DNA from: Roseobacter sp.
GTDB lineage: Bacteria; Pseudomonadota; Alphaproteobacteria; Rhodobacterales; Rhodobacteraceae
Assembly: GCA_002731875.1 (NCBI GenBank)
Contig: PCCY01000013.1
Span: 1 to 64,000, forward strand
Direction of reading: 5' to 3'
DNA length: 64,000 nucleotides
A model generated the notes under the pieces. That model saw only the letters and a list, made by a program, of their open reading frames with translations, did not search any database and was not told the DNA's origin. The translations under genes and the position numbers were made by a program. Positions 17,198-25,692 of the stretch are shown one piece after another (within the stretch, counting starts at the first letter, position 1; every line of letters starts with the position of its first letter).

Positions 17198-18760
17198 CTA
17201 GAAATCCGTCGGTGCACCGCCCTCTGATTTCCGCCGTGCCACAAATTCTGCAAGCTCTTGGCGGATCGCAACATCCATCGGCGGTTCTTCAAACTCCGCG
17301 ATGATCTCCTTGAAGATCAGATGAGCGCGCTCGGGGGTCCAGACCGCTCCTGCGGCTTCCCAGCCTTCGTAATTTTTCCAGTCGCTTAAAAACGGTTGAT
17401 AAAAGGCAGTGCTGTAGCGGTCCTGGGTGTGTTGAATTCCAAAGAAATGCCCGGAATCCCCAACCGCCTTAATCGCGTCCAATGCGATTTCATCCGGTCC
17501 GGTCGCGCATATATCAGGGTCCATATACCGTTGTATTTGCTGGAGAACTTCGCAATCCATGATGAATTTCTCGGGCGACGCAATCAGCCCGCCCTCCAGC
17601 CAACCGGCGGCATGATACACCATATTGGTACCTGACTGCACCGCTGCCCAGAGGCTGTTCGATGTCTCCCACATCGCCTGCCCGTCGGGTACATTCGCGG
17701 CACAGACACCCGAAGATCGCATCGGAAGATTGTAGTATCGGCACAGTTGGCCGGTCATCTGCGTCGCGCGCATGTATTCGGGTGTGCCAAAGGCCGGTGC
17801 GCCGGTTTTCATGTCAACATTTGATGTGAACGTGCCTATCGCGCACGGGGCGCCCGGGTTGATGATTTGAGCCAGCACCACAGCACAAAGCGCTTCGGCA
17901 AGTGATTGCGCGACGGCACCGGACATTGTTACGGGTGCCATCGCACCAGCAAGGGTAAAGGGCGTCACGACCAGCCCCTGCCCCCGTCTGGCAAGTCGCA
18001 TCCACCCATCCAACATTGGGATGTCGTGTTTAAGCGGCGATGTCGAATTGATGTTGGTGTACATTCGCGGCGTGGCGTCAAATTCGGCGTGGCTAAGCCC
18101 TCCGGCAATACGGACCATCTCCATCACGTCCTCTACCCGTTCCTTGCCAAGGCTATAGGCATGCATGACTTTGTCGGTGATGGTAAGCTTGTCGTACAGA
18201 ACATCGAGGTGTCGCACCGACGCGTGGATATCGACGGGTTCCACCGGGTATCCCCCCGCAAAGTGGATGCAGTTGAAGTACTGCGTCAGTTTCAGCAGAT
18301 CTTGGCATCTGGCGCGGGTACCGGGAACTTTGGTACCAATAGACATATCCCAATAGTTGGGCGGTGAAGACACGTTGCCAAACAGCAGGTGCTTGCCCCC
18401 GATGGTGATTGTGCGATCAGGGTTTCGGGGGGTTATCGTGAACTGAGAGGGTGCCTTGCCGATCCACTCCATCACAAATTCACGCCCCATGCGCACGTTT
18501 TCACCGTTGATCGTGCAGCCGGCTTTGCGCAGGATATCCAACGCTTCGAGGTTCAGGAACTCGACGCCGATCTCTTCGAGAATGCGCATGGCACCGTCAT
18601 GGATCGCATGCACGCCCTCGGGGGTCAGCGGTTCCGTTGGTCTATCGATGTTGACGGGTGGGTTCCACGGCATCTGTTCGATAGCTGAACGCCCCCGGCG
18701 GGTGCGCGCGCCTGCCCGGCCACCGTTTCGGGTTCGACGATTATGATCGGGTGCAGCCAT
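17198..18760 (-). CDS. MttB-family (non-pyrrolysine) methyltransferase
   Basis: This is a 520-residue trimethylamine-methyltransferase family protein. The reading frame has no in-frame amber codon, so it belongs to the non-pyrrolysine branch, some members of which demethylate glycine betaine or other quaternary amines with a corrinoid partner. Family blocks include GGKHLLFGNVSSPPNYWD, GAPAFGTPEYMRATQMTGQL and GLIASPEKFIMDCEVL. I prefer the ATG at 18760 (GAGGGAG upstream) over an in-frame TTG at 18880. No corrinoid protein gene is nearby. The gene lies 101 bases after a HAD phosphatase and DUF3572 pair. The substrate cannot be told from the sequence. Confidence 0.85.
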   Translation of the reverse strand: MAAPDHNRRTRNGGRAGARTRRGRSAIEQMPWNPPVNIDRPTEPLTPEGVHAIHDGAMRILEEIGVEFLNLEALDILRKAGCTINGENVRMGREFVMEWIGKAPSQFTITPRNPDRTITIGGKHLLFGNVSSPPNYWDMSIGTKVPGTRARCQDLLKLTQYFNCIHFAGGYPVEPVDIHASVRHLDVLYDKLTITDKVMHAYSLGKERVEDVMEMVRIAGGLSHAEFDATPRMYTNINSTSPLKHDIPMLDGWMRLARRGQGLVVTPFTLAGAMAPVTMSGAVAQSLAEALCAVVLAQIINPGAPCAIGTFTSNVDMKTGAPAFGTPEYMRATQMTGQLCRYYNLPMRSSGVCAANVPDGQAMWETSNSLWAAVQSGTNMVYHAAGWLEGGLIASPEKFIMDCEVLQQIQRYMDPDICATGPDEIALDAIKAVGDSGHFFGIQHTQDRYSTAFYQPFLSDWKNYEGWEAAGAVWTPERAHLIFKEIIAEFEEPPMDVAIRQELAEFVARRKSEGGAPTDF

Positions 18761-18861
18761 GGTGTTCTCCCTCGGTTGTTTCCAAGAAAGACCGACAGGT
18801 GCGCCAGGGCGTTGCCGTTTCCGACCGCAGATGTCGTTTTTTACACGTCGGTTTGCGAACT

Positions 18862-19557
18862 CTATCGGGAATCCAGCCAATCCGGCAGGCCGCCAATATC
18901 GCGTAAAACCACATCTGCATGGCCTTCAAGGTCGCGATTGGTCGCAAGTCCGGTAAGCACCGCGACGCAAACCATCCCGGCAGCGCGGCCTGCAACCATA
19001 TCATGGGTGCTGTCGCCGATCATGGCGATATGACCCGGCTCGACCCCGATCTTTGACGCAAAGGCCAGCAATTGGCCCGGCCCGGGCTTTGCGCCGTGAC
19101 CGCTATCAAACCCCGCAATAAAATCGAACATGTCCGTAATGCCAGCTTCTGCAAGGTGCGCCTGCGCTGGTGCCTCTGCATCGTTCGTTGCCATCCCAAG
19201 CGCCAATCCCTTTTCCCTGAGCAACGTCAACAAAGGCCGCAAGGGCACAGCTTCAAGCTGCGGTGCCAACTCGGCTTCTTCATTCAAAAGATCAAGCAGC
19301 GCATGCGGGGACAGCTCGGGAACCTGCGGTGCCAATATCTGTACGACTTCGGCCGGAGTACCCGCGATGACGATGCTGTCGGGGGAAAACTTCCGGGTCC
19401 TGAAGTCAAAACCGATAAGATGGCCCAGAGCCGTCGCCCGTGCGTCCGAACCCGCACTTAGCCGCGTCAGAAAGCCTGCCGCCCATGCTTCCCACGTCGC
19501 GGAGAAATCGAAAAGGGTACCGTCCTTATCGAAAAGCAGAGCCTTTATTTCGGTCAT
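18862..19557 (-). CDS. HAD-family hydrolase (phosphoglycolate-phosphatase-like)
   Basis: This 231-residue HAD phosphatase has motif I LLFDKDGTLFDF, motif II GMATND, a lysine in the GAKPGPGQ block and motif IV MIGDSTHDMVAGRAAG. A helical cap (about 20-85) places it with phosphoglycolate phosphatase-like enzymes. The second residue of motif I is K instead of the usual D/L (DKDGT), common in this subgroup. It overlaps the DUF3572 gene upstream by ATGA, so they are translationally coupled. The substrate is a small phosphorylated metabolite of unknown identity. Confidence 0.87.
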   Translation of the reverse strand: MTEIKALLFDKDGTLFDFSATWEAWAAGFLTRLSAGSDARATALGHLIGFDFRTRKFSPDSIVIAGTPAEVVQILAPQVPELSPHALLDLLNEEAELAPQLEAVPLRPLLTLLREKGLALGMATNDAEAPAQAHLAEAGITDMFDFIAGFDSGHGAKPGPGQLLAFASKIGVEPGHIAMIGDSTHDMVAGRAAGMVCVAVLTGLATNRDLEGHADVVLRDIGGLPDWLDSR

Positions 19558-19835
19558 GTCCAGTTCACCTGTTCTCCGCCGGGCAACGCATGGCGGGCCT
19601 GCATGATCCTGTCGTAAGGCGCGTTAACGCTATCGCAAAAACTGATCACCCAAGCATCATCCATCATCAAAAAATCCAGCACCGCCCCTAGAAAGGCTGC
19701 GTCGCCGGCCTGATTTCGCAGGTCCTGCGCCGACGCACCGGTGGCCCCCATGAAAACCGGCATCAAGTCATCATTTGCGGCAAGCCATGCCAGGGCTTGG
19801 AGCGCAAAAGTTTCGGCGGCTTCTCGCTTGATCAC
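19554..19835 (-). CDS. DUF3572 protein
   Basis: This small cytoplasmic alphaproteobacterial family protein (93 residues from the chosen start) has the conserved run ALQALAWLAANDDLMPVF, a GATGAS motif, and FLMMDDAWVISFCD near the C-terminus. I chose the GTG at 19835 because a GGGAGG site lies about ten bases upstream; the frame is open to a TTG at 19892 whose extra residues look non-native. It overlaps the HAD gene by four bases. Its function is unknown. Confidence 0.82.
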   Translation of the reverse strand: MIKREAAETFALQALAWLAANDDLMPVFMGATGASAQDLRNQAGDAAFLGAVLDFLMMDDAWVISFCDSVNAPYDRIMQARHALPGGEQVNWT

Positions 19836-19936
19836 AGGGGTTTTTCCTCCCGTTACAGATCTTCGAAACGGTTTGTTAACTATTAAGGTCAAAAAGAATG
19901 TAGTGGTCGAATAATTTTTTAGCGAAGGGAACGCAA

Positions 19937-21340
19937 GTGCAGGGTAAAATCCTCATCATTGATGCCGTTGCAACCAATCGCATTATGTTGAAGATAAAGC
20001 TTCTGTCCTCTTTTTATGATGTCACCCAGGCGACGACTGTGGCCGAGGCTTTGGCGATAGCCCAGCGGACCCCACCTGACCTTGTGATAACGACGTTCAA
20101 TCTCCCGGATGCCAATGCAACGGCGGTGTGCAGCGGGCTGGCGGCACTGCCTCAGACAGCGCGAATTCCCGTTCTGGCGATCGGCGACAACCCCGATCCC
20201 GCGATCCGAAAGACGCTGCTGTCGCAAGGGGTGCACGACGTGTTGACCCGTCCGGTTCAAGATGCCCTGCTACTGGGGCGGGTACGCAGTTTGATCAGGG
20301 CGTATAACTCCTCCGAGGAATGGAACACGCGCGGCGGGACTGGCCGGACTTTTGGCCTGGCGGAATCTCAAAGCGGGTTCGTGCATCCCGGACACATTCA
20401 GCTGGTGGGCGATGAAAAGCGTGTGAACCATATTTGGGCGTCACAACTCAGGGACATGTCGCCCAATAAGTTAACTTTATCGACGTTCGGTGACGCGTTG
20501 GAGTGTCTGCGCAATTCGACAGTGCCCGATATCTTTGTGATCGGTTTGTCAGGCAACGACAAAAACGTAGCGACGCAATTGAGCATGATATCGTCGATCC
20601 GCTCCAACGCCGTGACGCGGCACTGCGGTATTCTGGTCATCCAGAGCATTGCCGACGAACTGGTCGGTGCGAATGTTCTTGATCTGGGTGCCGACGACTT
20701 GATGCCCCACGGTTTTGAAGTAGAGGAGCTGTCGTTGCGGTTGACCAGCCTGCTGCGGCGCAAACGTCAGGCGGATTTGAATCGGCGTAGCGTCGACACT
20801 GAGCTGCGCGAAGCGATACTTGACCCGTTGACCGGACTGTACAACCGCCGGCACGCGCTGGCTGAGCTGACGCGGCTTGCCGAGAACACCCAAAACACCA
20901 GCAAGGGGTTTGCCGTGATGATCGCTGACATGGATCATTTCAAGCGCGTAAACGACGCCTTTGGCCATGCGTCGGGCGATGCCGCGCTTGTGGAAACGTC
21001 GCGCAGGCTAAAGTCGCAGCTTCGCCCTGTAGATATTTTGGCGCGCATTGGCGGGGAAGAGTTTTTGTTGATCCTCCCGTGTATCACGGATGCCGATGCG
21101 ACAAGATTGGCAAAAAAGATATGCAGCATATTCAGCGACGCTCCCTTTACGCTGCCCAACGGTCCGACGTCCGTAAGCCTGACAATCAGCATAGGCATTT
21201 GCATCGCCACGGCCGATACCTTGATGGCGCGCCCCGTGAACAAGATTGCGGCTGAACTGATAAATCATGCGGATCGGGCACTTTACAGCGCGAAAAGCCT
21301 TGGTCGAAATCAGGTCAGGCTCATCCGCCAAGCAGCCTGA
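19937..21340 (+). CDS. PleD-like diguanylate cyclase with two degenerate receiver domains
   Basis: This 467-residue protein has the REC-REC-GGDEF order of PleD. The first receiver lacks the phospho-acceptor aspartate (T53 in PPDLVITTFNLP), and one residue of the acidic pair is altered (D9-A10). The second receiver has Gly at the acceptor position (PDIFVIGL). The GGDEF domain is intact, with a GGEEF signature near 371-375 and an RxxD inhibition site (RPVD) five residues earlier, so it should make c-di-GMP. The start is GTG at 19937. It stands alone between divergent DUF3572 and an EamA gene. Control must be by something other than receiver phosphorylation. Confidence 0.87.
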   Translation: MQGKILIIDAVATNRIMLKIKLLSSFYDVTQATTVAEALAIAQRTPPDLVITTFNLPDANATAVCSGLAALPQTARIPVLAIGDNPDPAIRKTLLSQGVHDVLTRPVQDALLLGRVRSLIRAYNSSEEWNTRGGTGRTFGLAESQSGFVHPGHIQLVGDEKRVNHIWASQLRDMSPNKLTLSTFGDALECLRNSTVPDIFVIGLSGNDKNVATQLSMISSIRSNAVTRHCGILVIQSIADELVGANVLDLGADDLMPHGFEVEELSLRLTSLLRRKRQADLNRRSVDTELREAILDPLTGLYNRRHALAELTRLAENTQNTSKGFAVMIADMDHFKRVNDAFGHASGDAALVETSRRLKSQLRPVDILARIGGEEFLLILPCITDADATRLAKKICSIFSDAPFTLPNGPTSVSLTISIGICIATADTLMARPVNKIAAELINHADRALYSAKSLGRNQVRLIRQAA

Positions 21341-21447
21341 TGTTTTGACCGCAATATTCTATGCTTTGGGGAAAAACCCATTGCAACATCGTGAGCTGCG
21401 AATTTCGCCTTCGGCAAGCCACAAAGTAACCTGCAGGAAAGATTTGT

Positions 21448-22374
21448 ATGACCACAGACCGCCCATTGATTGGTATTTCCTTGATGCTCGGGTTTTGCAT
21501 CGTGGCACCTTTTGGCGATGCCGTTGCGAAACTGCTGGGGGCTTCCGTCCCTCTTGCACAGGTGGTTCTTATTCGCTTCGCGGTACAGCTGATTATTTTG
21601 GCCCCGTTGGTCTGGCTATCGCGCAGACCATTGCGGATACGCGGCGTTGTATTGTGGCTGACCGTATTGCGCACATTGCTGCATATCGCAGGGATCGCAG
21701 CCATGTTCACGGCGCTGAAATACCTGCCTTTGGCAGATGCCGTGGCTATCGTGTTTGTCATGCCATTCTTCATGCTGATCCTGGGTAAGTTCGTATTATC
21801 CGAAGAAGTCGGAGGTCGCAGATTACTGGCGTGTGTCGCCGGATTCGGTGGTACCTTGCTTATCGTGCAACCCAGCTTTTCCGAGGTCGGTTGGCCAGCG
21901 ATCCTTCCAGTATTTGTCGCTGCCAACTTTTCGGTTTTCATCCTGGTGACCCGTAAGATTGCGAAACATACCGACCCCATCAGCCTGCAAGCCGTAAGCG
22001 GCGCGATGGCTGTGGCGCTCATGGTTCCCGTGATATGGGGGGGTGAAAAACTGGGCATTGGCGCTTTCACGATGATCACGCCCAACACAGACCAGTGGTT
22101 TCTCTTGCTCGCTATCGGAATTCTCGGCAGTCTTGCTCACCTGTTGATGACCTGGTCGTTGCGCTATGCGCCTGCCGCGACGCTTGCCCCGATGCAGTAT
22201 CTGGAAATTCCGATCGCCACGCTTATTGGTTTGCTGATCTTCAACGATTTCCCCGATGGGTGGGCGATGGTTGGCATAGCCGTCACGATGGCCGCGGGCG
22301 TGTATATTCTCATCCGGGAGGGGGCCATCCAGCGGCGTCTGGATGCAATAAAGCCTCAGCAACCTGCCGAATAA
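21448..22374 (+). CDS. EamA-family (DMT) transporter
   Basis: This 308-residue membrane protein has ten predicted hydrophobic segments in two EamA repeats, the fold of the drug/metabolite transporter superfamily. Recognisable blocks are FALKYLPLADAVAIVFVMPFF in the first repeat and its counterpart YAPAATLAPMQYLEIPIATL in the second. Such proteins usually export small metabolites; the substrate is unknown. A GCAGGAAAG site precedes the ATG. The 3' end overlaps the convergent thiamine diphosphokinase gene by 65 bases. Confidence 0.87.
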   Translation: MTTDRPLIGISLMLGFCIVAPFGDAVAKLLGASVPLAQVVLIRFAVQLIILAPLVWLSRRPLRIRGVVLWLTVLRTLLHIAGIAAMFTALKYLPLADAVAIVFVMPFFMLILGKFVLSEEVGGRRLLACVAGFGGTLLIVQPSFSEVGWPAILPVFVAANFSVFILVTRKIAKHTDPISLQAVSGAMAVALMVPVIWGGEKLGIGAFTMITPNTDQWFLLLAIGILGSLAHLLMTWSLRYAPAATLAPMQYLEIPIATLIGLLIFNDFPDGWAMVGIAVTMAAGVYILIREGAIQRRLDAIKPQQPAE

Positions 22375-22999
22375 TGCGCCGCGGCAGCATCAAAATTGCA
22401 TTCGGTTCGTCCATTTCCAAACGAGCGGGGCCGAGCGCCCGATTCGAGGTTCCAATCTGCGAGAGCGGGTTCAGGTCCAGCCCATCGATCGGCCATTCCA
22501 ACCCGTCGCTGCGACCCTGTGTCGGTCCCAACGGAAAGATCGATACGACGTCGCCCGGTACGGTTGCCACTTCAAGTTCGGGGGGTGCCAGCAGAACGAT
22601 CTGGGACTGCGCCACCAGAATGCAGCGCCGATGTGCGTATCGTACCAAACTATGCAATACTGCCAGTTGGTGGTCCAAGCGACCGCCACAAAAACCCACC
22701 CCTATTACCAGAGGTGTATCCAGATTGCGCAAAGCTTTATCAAAATCGGTTGTATCCTGTTCATCGATTTTGAATTGCCGATCCTTTGGTATTTGCGCCA
22801 GAGCGGTTTCGGCTATCGAATCGAAATCGCCGATCAGCGCCGCAAGAGGCACGCCTGCCTTCAGCGCAAGCAAGGCCCCGGCGTCCGCCGCAACACAGGT
22901 CGGCGCGATCGTCAGAGCCTCGTTCAGGTCGCCTACGCAGGCCTCGCCCCCGCCCACCAGGGTGAGCGGTGTTAAACTGGAAACAATCATGTCAATCAC
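22310..22999 (-). CDS. Thiamine diphosphokinase
   Basis: This cytoplasmic enzyme of about 229 residues converts thiamine to thiamine diphosphate using ATP. Visible family signatures are AADAGALLAL, ALIGDFDSI, DQDTTDFDKAL-type (here EQDTTDFDKAL) and GFCGGRLDHQLAVL. The frame is open far upstream (to 23527), but that extension is not protein-like. I prefer the GTG at 22999 because AAGGA lies six bases before it; the ATG at 22990 is a close alternative. The gene ends 65 bases inside the convergent EamA gene. Confidence 0.85.
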   Translation of the reverse strand: MIDMIVSSLTPLTLVGGGEACVGDLNEALTIAPTCVAADAGALLALKAGVPLAALIGDFDSIAETALAQIPKDRQFKIDEQDTTDFDKALRNLDTPLVIGVGFCGGRLDHQLAVLHSLVRYAHRRCILVAQSQIVLLAPPELEVATVPGDVVSIFPLGPTQGRSDGLEWPIDGLDLNPLSQIGTSNRALGPARLEMDEPNAILMLPRRIIRQVAEALLHPDAAGWPPPG

Positions 23000-23136
23000 G
23001 CAAATTCCTTGGTCTCGGGAAACAATGCCACAAAGTTGACATAAAATGATACGCTGATAGGCACAGATTCGAGCCGCTTTAGACTTGAACAACATGGTAA
23101 ACAGTAAGCTGCAAATAGGCAGAGGACGACCATCCG

Positions 23137-25344
23137 ATGATGAGTAACAATAAAATTCTAACGGTCTCATACGGCACCTTTTCGTGTACGTTAGAAGGCT
23201 TTGACGATTCATTCGGCACCATGAAGGCGATTGCGGAGTATTTTCGCGACCTCGCATCGGAAGACCGCTATTTCGGGGCAGAACCGCCACAACCGGACGC
23301 TGACATGTTGGCCCACATTGCGCAGAAAGAAATTTCGCGCAGGGTGGAGGCGCGTCAGCAGGATGGCAAGATCGTCCTGAGCGCTCAGCCCGATGCAAAT
23401 GCCGATAACAAGCGCGATGAAGTGCAACCCGCTGCCGAAGCACCCACAGCTGAACCTGCCCATCGTATCTCCCTGCGCGGAGAAAAGGATACCTCACCCT
23501 ACTATGTGACGTATCAGGTGAGTCCACTGAAAGCCTTGGGTCATGCGCGCAAGGTCACACCGAAGACCCCTGAGCCCGATGCTGCCAAGCCTTCGGACCA
23601 ACCCGTAGCCGAGCAGGATGCAGATCAGTCCATTGAGAAACCTGTCGAAGCCAAGCGTGATGCGCCTGCGAACCAGACAGATGACGCAAAGATCAAGGCA
23701 CCCGAGCCAACCGCAGCACCAGCAGTGGCCGCGGAACCGGTTCAGCACAAGGAAGTTGCTGTCTCCGATCAGTCTGACGATGAAATCGACGCGTTCTTCG
23801 CAGAGAGCCGCCACGAGGAGCCTGTTGCCGAAGACATCCAGGATAGTGCCAATATCCCCTCCCCAAGCGTCTCGGCTCACGATAGTATTGCCGCAAAGCT
23901 GCAACGCATCCGCGCGGTCGTGTCCAAGCAGGAAACCAAGGCAACCAAGGTCGACTACAGCGAAGACGAGCATGCCGAAGACACGGACCGTGGACCTCAA
24001 TCTTCACCGAGATCCGATCTCGTTTCTGACGCGGTACACGACATTGAAGAAGCATTGGACGCTGATGACGCGGTGGAAATGACCAGTGCACGGCAACGCG
24101 ACCAAGGTGAACAAAGCGATGAGGAAGTAAATTCGCTGCTGAGCCGCCTTGACGAACAAAGCGAACCGGCATCCGAACCCGAGACAGCGATCCAAGACGA
24201 AAGCCCCCTTGCCGAGCAAGATAACGACGCCGTCGTGACACGGGGTTCCGCCTCGGCTGAAGCAGAGGCGCTGGCTTCGGACGACGATATCGAAGATCAG
24301 GTTTCTGAAGAAGTTCCAACCGAAGACAGGGCAAGTGAAACTGACGCTGAAGCTGAAGAAGACACAAAGCACGAAGTGGCATCCGAACCCAAAGAGATGG
24401 ATGCGCCCCATGGCCGCGTGATCAAGGTAAAGCGCGCAGATCTTGAACACGCCATCGCCAAAGGAGCGTTGGAGGAGGTCGCACCGGAAACAGAGAGCGT
24501 TGACGCTTCGTCTTCCGAGCCAGACCACGGTGTTGTATCGACGCTGTCTGACGAAGACGAAGACGAACTGGCACGTGAATTGGCCGCCGTTGAGGCGACG
24601 TTGGCAGATGGATCGCAAGAAGCCGAAGATGCGCATCAGCTCGATGGCTCCGCCCGGCGGGTCCTTCCGACGTTGGATGCGGATCAGGAATCAGACATGA
24701 ACCGCTTGCTGGCGGAAACCGACAACCAGATGGACGACCCGGAAGGCGCCACGCGTCGCGACGCGATTACCCATCTTCGTGCAGCAGTCGCCGCCCGAAA
24801 GGCAGACGCGGCACTGGGAGGTACGGATGCCCACGAAAAGGACAAGAATGCCTATCGGAGTGATCTAGCCGAAGTAGTAAGACCGCGCCGCCCTGCGACT
24901 GGCAATGCCCGGACGGAGCGTCCGTCAGAGGGCCGTCCTGCGCCGCTGAAACTTGTGGCAGAACAGCGTATCGACACGAACGCACCCCATGTATCGGCAC
25001 CTGTACGTCCCCGCCGCGTTGCAGCAGTGGCCGTTCCAGATGCGCCGGTACCCGCCGCCGGCGGCTTTGCCGAATTCGCATCCGAAATGGGGGCAACCAA
25101 GTTGCCTGATCTGTTGGAAGCGGCTGCGGCCTATATGGCGTTCGTCGAAGGGCTGGACCAGTTTTCCAGACCCCAGCTGATGAATACGGTGCGCCAGAGC
25201 AGCGACGAAGACTTTAGCCGCGAAGAAGGATTGCGGCACTTCGGGCAGTTGTTGCGCACAGGTAAGCTGCAAAAACTGAACGGCGGACAGTTCAAAGCAA
25301 CTGATGACATCGGGTTTCAACCTGATGCACGCGCTGCGAGCTAA
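23137..25344 (+). CDS. Large acidic protein of unknown function
   Basis: This 735-residue protein is highly acidic. A compact N-terminal module of about 80 residues (KILTVSYGTFSCTLEGFDD, then MKAIAEYFRDLA) is followed by a very long, low-complexity Asp/Glu/Ala/Ser-rich region (about 90-600) that is probably disordered. A short basic patch follows at about 590-640, and then a C-terminal helical domain (about 645-725, with LPDLLEAAAAYMAFVEGL and FSREEGLRHFGQLL). There is no signal peptide or membrane segment. I recall similar proteins in other Rhodobacteraceae but know no function; the shape, two folded ends joined by an acidic tether, suggests a scaffold or assembly factor, which is only inference. 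It ends before a strong terminator. Confidence 0.8.
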   Translation: MMSNNKILTVSYGTFSCTLEGFDDSFGTMKAIAEYFRDLASEDRYFGAEPPQPDADMLAHIAQKEISRRVEARQQDGKIVLSAQPDANADNKRDEVQPAAEAPTAEPAHRISLRGEKDTSPYYVTYQVSPLKALGHARKVTPKTPEPDAAKPSDQPVAEQDADQSIEKPVEAKRDAPANQTDDAKIKAPEPTAAPAVAAEPVQHKEVAVSDQSDDEIDAFFAESRHEEPVAEDIQDSANIPSPSVSAHDSIAAKLQRIRAVVSKQETKATKVDYSEDEHAEDTDRGPQSSPRSDLVSDAVHDIEEALDADDAVEMTSARQRDQGEQSDEEVNSLLSRLDEQSEPASEPETAIQDESPLAEQDNDAVVTRGSASAEAEALASDDDIEDQVSEEVPTEDRASETDAEAEEDTKHEVASEPKEMDAPHGRVIKVKRADLEHAIAKGALEEVAPETESVDASSSEPDHGVVSTLSDEDEDELARELAAVEATLADGSQEAEDAHQLDGSARRVLPTLDADQESDMNRLLAETDNQMDDPEGATRRDAITHLRAAVAARKADAALGGTDAHEKDKNAYRSDLAEVVRPRRPATGNARTERPSEGRPAPLKLVAEQRIDTNAPHVSAPVRPRRVAAVAVPDAPVPAAGGFAEFASEMGATKLPDLLEAAAAYMAFVEGLDQFSRPQLMNTVRQSSDEDFSREEGLRHFGQLLRTGKLQKLNGGQFKATDDIGFQPDARAAS

Positions 25345-25363
25345 GAATATTACGGACAATATG

Positions 25364-25393
25364 AAAAACGGCCCCGAGTTTGGGGCCGTTTTT
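25364..25393. terminator. Bidirectional rho-independent terminator
   Basis: AAAAACGGCCCC and GGGGCCGTTTTT pair perfectly around a GAGTTT loop, with a T-run on either strand. It serves the acidic-protein gene on the plus strand and the purA/DUF2842 transcript on the minus strand. Confidence 0.9.
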
Positions 25394-25406
25394 TATTGTA
25401 AACAGG

Positions 25407-25628
25407 TTATTCTCGGTCGTCAGGGTCTTGCTGACCTATCCCTTTGAAGATGAACTTGAACGGAATGGCCCATACGACCCCAAGACCGACGTAGACAAGT
25501 ATCTCGACCAGCACCGACGGGCGATCAAACAGCGCAACCACCCAGACTGCGGCGATGATGTACAGCGGCAAGCCGACAAGTAATATGATCAGCGCCCATC
25601 TGCGTCGTGCTTTGTAACCGAGTGCCAT
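25407..25628 (-). CDS. DUF2842 small membrane protein
   Basis: This 73-residue protein has two hydrophobic segments (about 10-32 and 42-60) with the family start MALGYKARRRWALIILLVGLP split by charged turns. DUF2842 is a small alphaproteobacterial inner-membrane family of unknown function. It lies 64 bases downstream of purA on the same strand and shares its terminator, so it is probably co-transcribed with it. Confidence 0.85.
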   Translation of the reverse strand: MALGYKARRRWALIILLVGLPLYIIAAVWVVALFDRPSVLVEILVYVGLGVVWAIPFKFIFKGIGQQDPDDRE

Positions 25629-25692
25629 TTTGCGGGTCTCCTTTGATCATCTCCATCACTGCGGCATCCGCCGCGCTGGATATATCTCGAGC

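Noticed and set aside
21321-22088. A 255-codon minus-strand frame antisense to the EamA gene
   Set aside because: It is Ser/Thr/Arg-rich with no family features; the plus-strand EamA protein is clear.
22310-23527. A 405-codon minus-strand frame covering thiamine diphosphokinase
   Set aside because: The first ~177 codons are not protein-like and lie upstream of a good ribosome site at 22999; only the later part is the enzyme.
24004-24636. A 210-codon minus-strand frame opposite the acidic protein gene
   Set aside because: Long antisense frames are expected opposite Asp/Glu-rich codons; no recognisable domain and no ribosome site.
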